Origin: Schistocerca nitens | Taxonomy: Eukaryota > Arthropoda > Insecta > Orthoptera > Acrididae | Length of the DNA: 64,000 bases | Direction: 5' to 3' | Assembly: GCF_023898315.1 (NCBI RefSeq) | Contig: NC_064614.1 | Location: 495,334,109-495,398,108, forward strand | Part shown: piece by piece, positions 56,101 to 63,027 of the stretch | Layout of the letters: each line of letters begins with the position of its first letter | Numbering within the stretch: the first letter of the stretch is position 1 | Made by a program: the position numbers and the translations under genes | Notes under the pieces: generated by a model | The model's database searches: none | Told to the model about the DNA's origin: nothing | Seen by the model: the letters and a program-made list of their open reading frames with translations, nothing else

Positions 56101-59100
56101 TTTTATTGGAATGTTCGCGGTCCTAATTGTAATTAAATTTTCAGCCAGCTTCCTGTCGTTACGTAACTTCTGCCAACACATATATAAGCACTGCTACTAA
56201 GGCAGCAGATTTTTCTCACCAGTATACAAACGTCAATGACCTAAAGTACTCTCATAAGAAATTCAGTTATATATACATTTGCGAGTTATTTACAGCTAAC
56301 GCTAACTTCCTGAGCCCCATTTCCTTAGCGTTTAACATGCGGAAAGAGCAAACACACTTTTGCTATGGAATACGAGAAATAGGCGCTGTGCCACTGTCTC
56401 TCGAAAACATTGTTTTAACTAAGAGAAATCGTTATTTGTTCGTTTTTAGTCTATTTACTGCTTTCGGCCTGTTTTCACGGCTTTCGGCCTATTTTGCTTC
56501 AAATGAGCAAGTTTCAGATTCCTTTAACAGTCCTGTTTGATGTACTAGATGCCGGAATGATTCGATTGTTACCAATGTTCGAATATAAGTTATCTTGCCA
56601 TAATTTAATTGAAAGAAATTGAATGAAATAACTTCATGTTATGTAGTCTATTAGTATTTACCTCCAACTGCGCTCTTCTTCCAGATGTAAATAAATTATT
56701 AATACCACGTTTCGGAGTATGCATATCAGAAAGACGTTCTATCAAACGTAATTGGTTCGATGGGCTGTGTCAGCGTGACAATAGACACTCACATGTGTTG
56801 AACATAATGTTTTTTTTTAAACTGTGACTCGTGATTTTCATTCAATGTGGATGATAATAGGAAGTGTATTTCAACGAAAATGTGTACCAACCGTGTGAAA
56901 CACCGACGTTGAATACAAAACCAAATGGAGACAAGCAGGAAATACTTGAAATTGGTGATAAGTTAAATAAATAAAGTTCTTCCAGCCCAGGTGAATGGCT
57001 GTTGTTATTACAATATAAACTGTATTTCACAACACTCACAGAATTCCTTTGTGTTCAGGTGACGAATTTTTGTTGTAAACGTTTCTCGAAAAGAATTGGA
57101 CTGCTTTTAAACCGTATGCTTTTGACACCCACTACCAAATTTCTGTGCTAAAGGGGCTTAACCTTTTCTTGTCACACCACTAGAGCAAATACTAATTGCT
57201 GTTCGCGTCTTTTTTTATTTCAATGTCACCCGGTTGCATTCTGTTGTACACAATTCTCTAATTCGCCGGCAGTTCTCCTGCCCAGCAAGCGCAGATGTTC
57301 GCCAGGCAGTCTAACTGGCAGGCGTACTGCTGAGAGGTACAGAAGGGACCGGTGTTACGGGAGCGAGCACCCACTCTGACAGAAGTTGGCACGGATCCGT
57401 ACAAAAGAATAGTTTTCGTTCTCGTTGTCCTATCTACTGGTCTCTACTTTAGAGAGAGAAAACATAGGTTATTAAGTACGATGCGTGGAACAGCCTACTA
57501 ATGGCTCTCGGCCTAGTTTTCACACATAGATAAGTGAATTTTAGATCCTTTTACCAGTCCTGTTTGATTTACAAGATGCCGTAATGATTCGATTGCTACC
57601 AATATTTGTTTAACTTGAAAATTCTGTGTTTTCCTGTTCAAGAACTTCCATTTAACTTCCCTGACAACTGTGTTCTCTTATGGCCCATACCAATTTAGAT
57701 GTATTGCACGATTTCTTAAACTTATTCTACGACTAATTTCACTTGTTCGATCCATTTGATATTGCTCCATAGCGTTGCTTTGACGTATTTAAACCACACT
57801 GTAGGCTCCAAGAGCTTACCACTAATCTTATAACCTAATACTATCAGTTTATTCCTTGTCGTTATAGGCATTAACAGGCATCTCGCATTCGTACAGAAAG
57901 GGCCTTGAAGGTGATCATGTTTCAACAGAAGCGGTTAAATATGGAGGCAAAGTAATACAAAACGACCTTGCAAAATTGTTTACAGAATGTCCGCAGAGGA
58001 AAAGAATTCCAACAACCTAGAACTAGAACAGGCTGTAGAAACTGGTGTGATATTACGATGATAAAACTTGTTCCGAAACCAGAATTATAAGCGATTCCAG
58101 GACAGTGTGCATTGGTCACGAGTAAAGTGTATTCGTATTTAGCAACGTTCAGGTTCCAGTATTTCAAGACATCGAGAACTCTTTTCTCGAATACCAAAAG
58201 GAATTGCATACACATCCGAGAATGGAAAATTTTTACGAGTACGGCCTAGCTGTTATCGGTACCTAAAGTTTCAACCAGGAAACAGGCTGTATTCGTAAAA
58301 TTAGCGGTTCTCTGTTCTCGGATACGTATCTTCCGTTCCTGTGCCCATAATATCGTATTACTCGTTCTTTGCTGGATCTCTAAAGAAAATAGTCTTATGT
58401 AAATGGATAAAAGGAACAATGTTTCTGACATTCGATTTCCGGTTATACTTTAATTTTTGCATAAAAAATACACTCGTTTTGGATTAGCGTGTTTCATTTG
58501 CTAGGCATTGTTTGTCATACGGTTTCTAGGAAACATATGAGGGCTATTCGAAAAGTAAGGTCTGTTCGGCTGGGAAATGAAAACCAAGTGAAAATCCGAT
58601 GAAACTTCGGACAGATGTGTCGTAAAGTGTTTCTAGTATGCCTGTCTATCGCGTCACGTCACTCTTTTCAGATCTGAGCACACAGTGAGCACGTAAAGAT
58701 GCTTAAAAAAACAGTTTCTCCTTCCAACCCTGGCTTGACTCCCTCTCATGTTCATCTCTGCTCACATGAACCGCTGGGTATGAAGACAACATTTTACACA
58801 GACAGCGTGTAGAAGTGGGGGATGGCGAAGGGGGCTGCCTTTTATGACGAGGGTATTGATAAGTTGGTGCAACTGTACGACAAATGTCCAAGTCGTAGCG
58901 TCAGATATGTATAGAAATAGTTGGAAGGTGCAAGTAATTGTTGCAGATATAACATTCTTGATTTTCATTTCGTAACGATCGGACCTTACTTTCCGAATAG
59001 CCCTCGTGTTTCAGTGCAACGATATTTTCTACATCTACATCTACATGGATACTCTGCAAATCAGATTTAAGTGCCTGGCAGAGGGTTCATCGAACCACCT

Positions 59101-62100
59101 TCACAATTCTCTATTATTCCAATCTCGTATAGCACGCGGGAAGAATGAACACCTATGCCTTTCCGTACGAGCTCTAGATTCCCTTATTTTATCTTGGTGA
59201 TCGTTCCTCTAAATGTAGGTCGGTGTCAACAAAATACAAGGGCTGTTCAGAAAGTAACCTCCGGTTGATTTAAAAAAATACACCAAGTTAAATAAAAATA
59301 TTTTAATATATACATCTTACAACTACTTCTTTGCACTATTTTTCTACATAGTCTCCATAGCGATTGAGGCACTTATCGTATCTCTTCACAAGCTTTGAAA
59401 TTCCTTCTGCATAAAAATCACCCGCTTGTGCCTGGAGCCAGCCTGTGACCGCATCTTTGAGCTCTTCGTCGTCATCAAACCGCTGTGACCCGAGCCATTT
59501 CTTCAAATGCATGAAGAGGTGATAATCACTTGGCGCCAGGTCTGGGCTGTAAGGTGGATGGTTGATAACGTCCCACTTGAAGGACTCAAGAAGGGCCGTC
59601 GTTCTGCGAGCAGAGTGAGGACGGGCGTTATCGTGCAAAAAAACGATACCGGAAGTCAGCATACCACGGCGTTTGTTCTGTATAGCCCGTCGTAACTTTT
59701 TTATTGTTTCACAGTACACGTCTTGATTAATGGTCGTACCACGTTCCATGAATTCAACCAACAACACCCCTTTGGCATCCCAAAACACCGTTGCCATCAG
59801 TTTTCTGGCAGAAAAATCTTGCGAGGCTTTTCTTGGTTTGGTAGGCGAATTTGAATGTGCCCACATCTTTGATTGTTCTTTTGTCTCAGGGTTCACGTAC
59901 TTAATCCAGGTTTCGTCACCGGTCACGATTCTGTTTAACAATGGTTCTCCTTCGTCCTCATAACGTGACAGAAAGTCTAATGCAGAGGCCATTCTTTGAG
60001 TTTTGTGGTGGTCGGTAAGAATTTTGGGCACCCATCGTGCACAGAACTTACGGTAACCCAATCTTGCTGTCACTATCTCGTACAAGAGAGTCTTAGAAAT
60101 CTGTGGAAAACCAGTAGACAACTCCGACATTGAGAAACGTCGATTTTCACGAACTTTTGCATCAACTGTCTGAACGAGTACGTCAGTCACCAATGATGGT
60201 CTACCACTCCTCTCTTCATCATGAACGTTTTCTCGTCCACTTTTAAATAAACGTACCCATTCACGGACAACTCCTTCACTCATAACTCTTGGTCCGTACA
60301 CGGCACAAAGCTCACGATGAATAGCTGCTGCAGAATATCCTTTGGCTGTAAAAAACCTTATGACAGCACGCACTTCACATTTGGCGGGGTTTTCTATTGC
60401 AGCACACATTTCAAACTGCCACAAAAACTAAACTAGCGCAGGTACGACGTTCACTCGATCACGGCTTGATGCCGACTGACCTGTTGAGTGCGTGAACGCA
60501 CAGATGGCGTCGCTACTCCCCCCACAACCCGCACTGTGACCAATCGGAGGTTACTTTCTGAACCGCCCTCGTATTTTCACATTCGGAGGAGAAATTTGGT
60601 GATTGGAATTTCGTGAGAAGATTCCGTCGCTTTCTTTTAATGATGTCCAGCCCAAATCCTATAAAATTTCTGTGACACTCTCTCCCATATTTCGCGATAA
60701 TACAAAACGTGCTGCCTTTATTTGAACTTGTTCGATGTACTCCGTCGGTCCTATCTGGTAAGGATATCACACTGCGTAGCAATTTTCTAAAAGAGGACGG
60801 ACAAGCGTAGTGTAGGCAGTCTCCTTAGTAGATCTGTTACATTTTCTAAGTGTCCAGGCAATAAAACGCAGTCTTTGGTTAGCCTTCCCCCACAACATTT
60901 TTGTGTGTGTTCCTTCCAATTTAAGTTGTTCGTAATTTTAACACCTAGGTATTTACTAGAATTTATGGCTTTTAGATTAGACTGATTTATCGTGTAGCCG
61001 AAGTTTAACGAGTTCCTTTTAACACTCATGTGGATGAACTCACACTTTTCGTTATTTAAGGTCAACTGCCACTTTTCACACCATTCAGATATTTTTTCTA
61101 AATCGTTTTGCAATTTGTTTTGATCTTCTGATGGCTTTATTAGTCGATAAACGACAGCGTCATCTGCAAAGAACCGAAGACGGCTGCTCAGATTGTCTCC
61201 CAAATCGTTAATGTAGATAAGGAACAGCAAAGGGCCTATAACACTACCTTGGGGAACGCCAGAAATCACTTCGGTTTTATGCGATGACTTTCCGTCAGTT
61301 ACTACGAACTGTGACCTCTCTGACAGGAAATCACAAATCCAGTCACATAACTGAGACGATATTCCATAAGCACGCAATTTCAATACGAGCCGCTTGTGTG
61401 GTACAGTGTCAAAAGCCTTCCGGAAATCCAGGAATACGGAATCGATCTGAAATCCCTTGTCAATAGCATTCAACACTTCATGGAAATAAAGAGCTAGTTA
61501 TGTTTCACACGAACGATGTTTTTTAAACCCATGTTGACTGTGTGTCAATAGACCGTTTTCTTCGAGGTAATTCATAATGTTCGAACACAATAAATGTTCT
61601 AAAATCCTGCTGCATATCGACATTAACGGCATGGGCCTGTAATTTAGTGGATTACTCCTACCACCTTTCTTGAATATTGGTGTGACCTGTGCAACTTCCC
61701 AGTCTTTGGATACGGATCTTTCGTCGAGCGAACGGTTGTATATGATTGTTAAGTTTGAAGCTAATGCATCAGCATACTCTGAAAGAAACCTAATTGGTAT
61801 ACAGTCTAGACCAGAAGACTTGCTTTTATTAAGTGATTTAAGTTGCTTCACTACTCCAAAGATATTTACTTCTACGTTACTCATGTTGGCAGCTGTTCTC
61901 GATTCAAATTCTGGAATATTTACTTCGTCTTCTTTTGTGAAGGCATTTCGGAAGTCTGTATTTAGTAACTCTGCTTTGGCAGCACTGTCTTCGATAGTAT
62001 CTCCACTGCTATCGTGCAGAGAAGGCATTGATTGTTTCTTGCCGCTAACATACTTCACATACGACCAGAATCTCTTTGGATTTTCTGTACAACCATTGCC

Positions 62101-62583
62101 CGAGTTTTCATAATAAGGGATATCTGCAAACAAACAGACATTTCTAAAACCTAGTACGTGAAACTGGTCTCCAGAGTTGCCGATTTGAGCCGTTTCTCGA
62201 CGTGGAAGCATTGTTCTCGATTTGGTATTCGAATACTCGATGCCAGTGCACCGAGAACATTTCTCCGGCTGATTGTCAGCAGTGAGCTGAGCCGCTGAGG
62301 TGGGCGTGCGGCCGTGTTGCAGAAGCTGGGCGTGGGCCACTACCCGCAGCTGCTGCGGCAGGTGTCGTGCCGGCGGGACGCGGCCTGCTGCCTGGAGCCG
62401 TACCGCTGCCGCCAGCTCAACCACAGCGTGCTCGTGCTCGTCGACAGCCACATCGTGCCCGACGAGCTCGACGAGTACAACGCCGAGAAGCTGCCCAAGG
62501 AGCTGCGCGACTCGCACTGGAACTTCAAGGCCGTCAGCGTCGGCGTCGGCTGCCAGTGCGTCATGGACGTGCTCGCCTCCTAG
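40785..62583 (+). CDS. PTTH: Prothoracicotropic hormone-like secreted cystine-knot protein (3 coding exons)
   Basis: Join 40785-40814, 51385-51618 and 62323-62583: 174 residues. PTTH is the brain neuropeptide that activates the receptor Torso on prothoracic gland cells to raise ecdysone synthesis. Residues 1-16 form a signal peptide with likely cleavage after AMA. A possible RxxR processing site is R61-R64. The cystine-knot domain has PCHC at 78-81, LG at 90-91, C104, C110-C111, PYRC at 114-117, LPKELR at 145-150, W154 and VSVGVGCQC at 159-167. This reproduces the PTTH order PCxC, LG, C, C, PYxC, PxEL, W, VSVxCxC. N121 is a glycosylation sequon (NHS). The precursor is shorter than the roughly 220 residues of silkworm PTTH because the propeptide is reduced. 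Trunk, the related Torso ligand, is the main alternative. Introns are 10,570 and 10,704 bp. Confidence 0.78.
41081..41140. repeat. (TA)30 microsatellite
   Basis: Sixty bases of uninterrupted TA, directly abutting the SINE fragment at 41141, in intron 1 of the PTTH-like gene. Confidence 0.97.
41141..41255 (-). mobile_element. tRNA-derived SINE fragment in intron 1
   Basis: Contains ACTTCCTGGGGCGGATTAAA, GTCGGTCCGAAACTCACACT and CTCTACCAACTGAGCCACCC, then CGTCCTCACTGC. On the minus strand the third block reads GGGTGGCTCAGTTGGTAGAG, a clear tRNA A-box (TGGCTCAGTTGG). Same family as 18553-18640, with an internal deletion between the A- and B-box parts. Confidence 0.75.
41256..46463. other. Intron 1 sequence, no gene recognised
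   Basis: Five kilobases of AT-rich sequence. The longest frame (123 codons, 43363-43734) is Ser/Phe/Leu-rich, overlaps another frame and has no recognisable domain. No transposon ends seen. Confidence 0.4.
46464..46627 (+). mobile_element. tRNA-derived SINE, second family, in intron 1
   Basis: Contains TGCGCTACAGTCTGGAACCG, then CTACGGTCGCAGGTTCGAAT with CCTGCC, a perfect B-box GGTTCGAATCC. ATGGATGTGTGTGATGTCCT and TTAGGTTAGTTAGGTTT follow, then ACCTCAGAAGTGAAGTCCC and a CAGAGCCATTT end. I recognise this as a very abundant grasshopper SINE. The body is nearly complete, suggesting a fairly recent insertion. Confidence 0.85.
46628..49895. other. Intron 1 sequence, no gene recognised
   Basis: AT-rich, with short unrelated frames (46914-47162, 48574-48771, 48992-49417). 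No repeat ends or conserved motif recognised. Confidence 0.4.
49896..51289 (+). mobile_element. Tc1-family DNA transposon, copy C, in intron 1
   Basis: A 1394-bp copy of the same subfamily as copies A and B. The left end is CACTAATGGACATTAAAATT, the right end (reverse complement) CACTACTGGCCATTAAAATT, flanked by TA (49894-49895, 51290-51291). Its right end lies only 95 bases before exon 2 of the PTTH-like gene. Confidence 0.93.
50126..51153 (+). pseudogene. Tc1 transposase pseudogene (copy C)
   Basis: Begins MPRVRM then an immediate TGA where relatives read RRRNAYHH. Further damage includes a TAA near 50426, a small deletion near 50476 that removes the QHG codons, and a T-run expansion at the FSDES catalytic block, leaving FFWMHPG. 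QQDNARSHVASPVRDYL survives in a shifted frame. The end again reads as a broken GGCSGY with TGA at 51151-51153. The first catalytic Asp is lost. The most damaged of the three copies. Confidence 0.88.
51385..51618 (+). CDS. PTTH: PTTH-like gene, coding exon 2
   Basis: Seventy-eight codons, phase 0 at both borders, acceptor GACAGCAG| and donor CAG|GTCTGC. It encodes residues 11-88: the signal peptide end (VSCAMA), a propeptide with an Ala-rich stretch from GCG/GCC repeats, Cys51 and Cys57 in ACTDPEDC, RSVR at 61-64 and the start of the cystine-knot domain with PCHC. It is strongly GC-rich, unlike its surroundings. A Tc1 copy ends 95 bases upstream and a LINE begins about 50 bases downstream. The acceptor lacks a strong pyrimidine tract, which is the weak point of this exon. 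Confidence 0.78.
51931..52463 (+). pseudogene. LINE ORF1, SGNH-type esterase domain
   Basis: The domain reads VGSSNVRRVMGPLRDMA (block I, with a Ser at the nucleophile position of the usual GDS), then VVAHVGTNDVCRYG (block III GxND) and, after a frameshift near 52340, VPLDRSGVHYTQQAATRVAG with the closing Asp-His pair. These are the hallmarks of the esterase domain found in ORF1 of CR1-class LINEs, thought to help RNA or membrane association. The N-terminal part of ORF1 is unreadable, so this is a remnant. Confidence 0.75.
52433..55235 (+). pseudogene. LINE ORF2, endonuclease-reverse transcriptase, almost intact
   Basis: The endonuclease shows IVNCRS, GTESWL, LIIGSFYRPP, VLGGDFNLPDIDC and GINDHKAV (the catalytic Asn, Glu, Asp-Asn and Asp-His set). 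The reverse transcriptase shows GKSTGPDGIPIRF, NYRPISLTSICCRILEHVF, IFLDFRKAFDTVPH, VTSGVPQGSVMGPLLF and MRLFADDAVVY with the catalytic FADD. The C-terminal region includes EIEKIQRRAARFVTGLFG. Only two lesions are seen. One is a frameshift in the A-run at 53209-53216. The other is at 54455-54480, where a TA insertion creates a stop and a nearby extra base restores the frame. Confidence 0.9.
55326..58537. other. Intron 2 sequence, no gene recognised
   Basis: AT-rich single-copy-like DNA with frames under 100 codons (for example 56337-56540, 57922-58215) and no recognisable motifs. The phrase GTTTGAT followed by ACTAGATGCCG and CGATTGTTACCAAT near 56537 recurs in diverged form near 57567, a weak internal repeat. 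Confidence 0.4.
58538..59006 (-). mobile_element. Mariner deletion derivative (MITE-like)
   Basis: About 470 bp with inverted ends: TGAGGGCTATTCGAAAAGTA AGGTC on the left and, reverse-complemented, CGAGGGCTATTCGGAAAGTA AGGTCC on the right. TA lies before the left end; the expected right TA reads TG. Unlike a pure MITE, a transposase C-terminus persists near 58840-58900. The element is non-autonomous. Confidence 0.78.
58829..58905 (+). pseudogene. Mariner transposase C-terminal remnant
   Basis: Read on the + strand, AFYDEGIDKLVQLYDKCPSR matches the C-terminal FYAEGISKLVKRYDKCLNRY of the intact mariner at 59336-60424. It shows that the 470-bp element derives from a related mariner by internal deletion. 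The remnant is on the opposite strand to that intact mariner. Confidence 0.75.
59237..60571 (-). mobile_element. Mariner element with intact transposase
   Basis: A 1335-bp element. The left end reads CAAGGGCTGTTCAGAAAGTA ACCTCCGG; the right end, reverse-complemented, reads CGAGGGCGGTTCAGAAAGTA ACCTCCGA. TA flanks both ends (59235-59236, 60572-60573). It sits in the 3' part of the LINE at 59032-62087 and so is younger. It carries an uninterrupted transposase, making it potentially autonomous, although the two ends differ at a few positions. Confidence 0.94.
59336..60424 (-). CDS. Mariner transposase, intact, 362 residues
   Basis: DDE/D transposase that excises and reinserts the element at TA sites in the nucleus. 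Residues about 12-75 form two helix-turn-helix motifs (VIRFFTAKGYSAAAIHRELC; GVVREWVRLFKSGRENVHDE) ending in RSGRPS. The linker motif reads WVPKIL where mariners usually have WVPHxL. The catalytic triad is visible as TGDETW, HDNARPHSARR and YSPDLAPSDYHLF, with 34 residues between the second and third Asp: the DD34D mariner signature. The C-terminus YDKCLNRYGDYVEK is canonical. A second Met six codons in could be the real start. No lesions seen. Confidence 0.94.
   Translation of the reverse strand: MWQFEMCAAIENPAKCEVRAVIRFFTAKGYSAAAIHRELCAVYGPRVMSEGVVREWVRLFKSGRENVHDEERSGRPSLVTDVLVQTVDAKVRENRRFSMSELSTGFPQISKTLLYEIVTARLGYRKFCARWVPKILTDHHKTQRMASALDFLSRYEDEGEPLLNRIVTGDETWIKYVNPETKEQSKMWAHSNSPTKPRKASQDFSARKLMATVFWDAKGVLLVEFMERGTTINQDVYCETIKKLRRAIQNKRRGMLTSGIVFLHDNARPHSARRTTALLESFKWDVINHPPYSPDLAPSDYHLFMHLKKWLGSQRFDDDEELKDAVTGWLQAQAGDFYAEGISKLVKRYDKCLNRYGDYVEK
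60787..62087 (-). pseudogene. LINE reverse transcriptase, one stop and a 3' frameshift
   Basis: Minus-strand frame: NPKRFWSYVKYVSGKK, SKSSGLDCIPIRFLSEY, APIFKKGG-type VTPIFKKGGRSNPLNYRPMP and HGFKKHRSCET. A TAA at about 61498 interrupts it where relatives read Q. The frame continues with FLDFRKAFDTVPHKRLVLKL, VISGVPQGSVIGPLLFLIYI, RLRFFADDAVVYRL with intact FADD, and KYLGVKITNNLNWKEH. Frame is lost near 60900 (KCCGGRLTKD). The longer open frame extending to 62640 is an accident: its first part is antisense to exon 3 of the PTTH-like gene. Confidence 0.88.
62323..62583 (+). CDS. PTTH: PTTH-like gene, terminal coding exon 3
   Basis: Eighty-six codons plus TAG, acceptor GTGTTGCAG|AAG in phase 0. 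It encodes residues 89-174: LGVGHYPQLLRQVSC, the CC pair, PYRC, NHS sequon, the acidic DELDEYNAEK loop, LPKELR, W154 and the closing VSVGVGCQC. Strongly GC-rich with third-position G/C bias, unlike all transposon genes nearby. Homology to the C-terminal half of PTTH is clearest here. The LINE at 59032-62087 ends about 235 bases upstream. The nearest AATAAA found downstream is at 63696-63701, far for a 3' untranslated region. Confidence 0.85.
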   Translation, partial: KLGVGHYPQLLRQVSCRRDAACCLEPYRCRQLNHSVLVLVDSHIVPDELDEYNAEKLPKELRDSHWNFKAVSVGVGCQCVMDVLAS

Positions 62584-62858
62584 GCCGCAGGTGGGGCCGC
62601 CACACAACCCCTCCCCCCACACACTCACCTCTATCATCACACTTTCTCCGTTGTCTTTTCAGTGAACAGATTTCATACTCGAAGTCTCATTCTGGAGGTC
62701 TTCGAAACACCATTCAGCAGCTGTCACAAACACGGAAAAAAGATGACAATCAAACGCCTTAGTTTTCGCACTGTCGATGAACCTCCGCAGGAAGAAGAAA
62801 GATGATTCTGATTTTTCTTTTCGGATGCAGTCTTCCCCTCACCTACTAAACATGTTCG

Positions 62859-63027
62859 TATGTGTGTGAAATCTTATGGGACTTAACTGCTAAGGTCATC
62901 AATCCCTAAGCTTACACACTACTTAACCTAAATTATCCTAAGGACTAACACACACAACACATGCCCGAGGGAGGGCTCGAACCTCCGCCGGGACCAGCCG
63001 CACAGTCTATGACTGCAGCGCCTTAGC
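62859..63027 (-). mobile_element. tRNA-derived SINE, third family
   Basis: On the + strand: TGTGTGTGAAATCTTATGGG, ACTTAACTGCTAAGGTCATC, then CATGCCCGAGGGAGGGCTCG with AACCTCC, and GCCGGGACCAGCCGCACAGT. Read on the minus strand the third block gives GGAGGTTCGAGCCCTCCCTC, a tRNA B-box (GGTTCGAGCCC). The body is nearly complete. It starts about 275 bases downstream of the stop codon of the PTTH-like gene, possibly inside its 3' untranslated region. Confidence 0.85.

Larger units (their letters stand above)
59032..62087 (-). mobile_element. CR1-like LINE, 5'-truncated, interrupted by a mariner
   Basis: Minus-strand LINE. Its tail (CTACATCTACATCTACAT on the + strand) begins at about 59032 and its 3' untranslated region runs to 59236. 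It resumes at 60572 after the mariner and reaches a 5' truncation near 62087, where sequence resembling PKRFWSYVKYVSG ends. The 3' portion on the other side of the mariner is continuous in orientation and order. It is a different family from the LINE at 51668, though the two share reverse transcriptase motifs. Located in intron 2, antisense to the gene. Confidence 0.85.

Noticed and set aside
51385-62583. Identity as spaetzle or IL-17-like cytokine
   Set aside because: An IL-17-like pattern (YP, then C seven residues later, then VGVGCQC) was considered. The PCxC, PYxC, P-x-E-L and W positions fit PTTH better, and spaetzle spacing does not fit.
61498-62640. A 380-codon minus-strand open frame
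   Set aside because: It fuses antisense sequence of PTTH-like exon 3, intron sequence and the LINE reverse transcriptase. The first 100 or so residues (HDALAADADADGLEV type) are an antisense artefact of a GC-rich exon. Only the LINE part is real.
62300-62665. Arg/Ser/Thr-rich frames over exon 3
   Set aside because: They are alternative frames of the GC-rich terminal exon. The frame with cystine-knot motifs and a phase-0 acceptor is the supported one.
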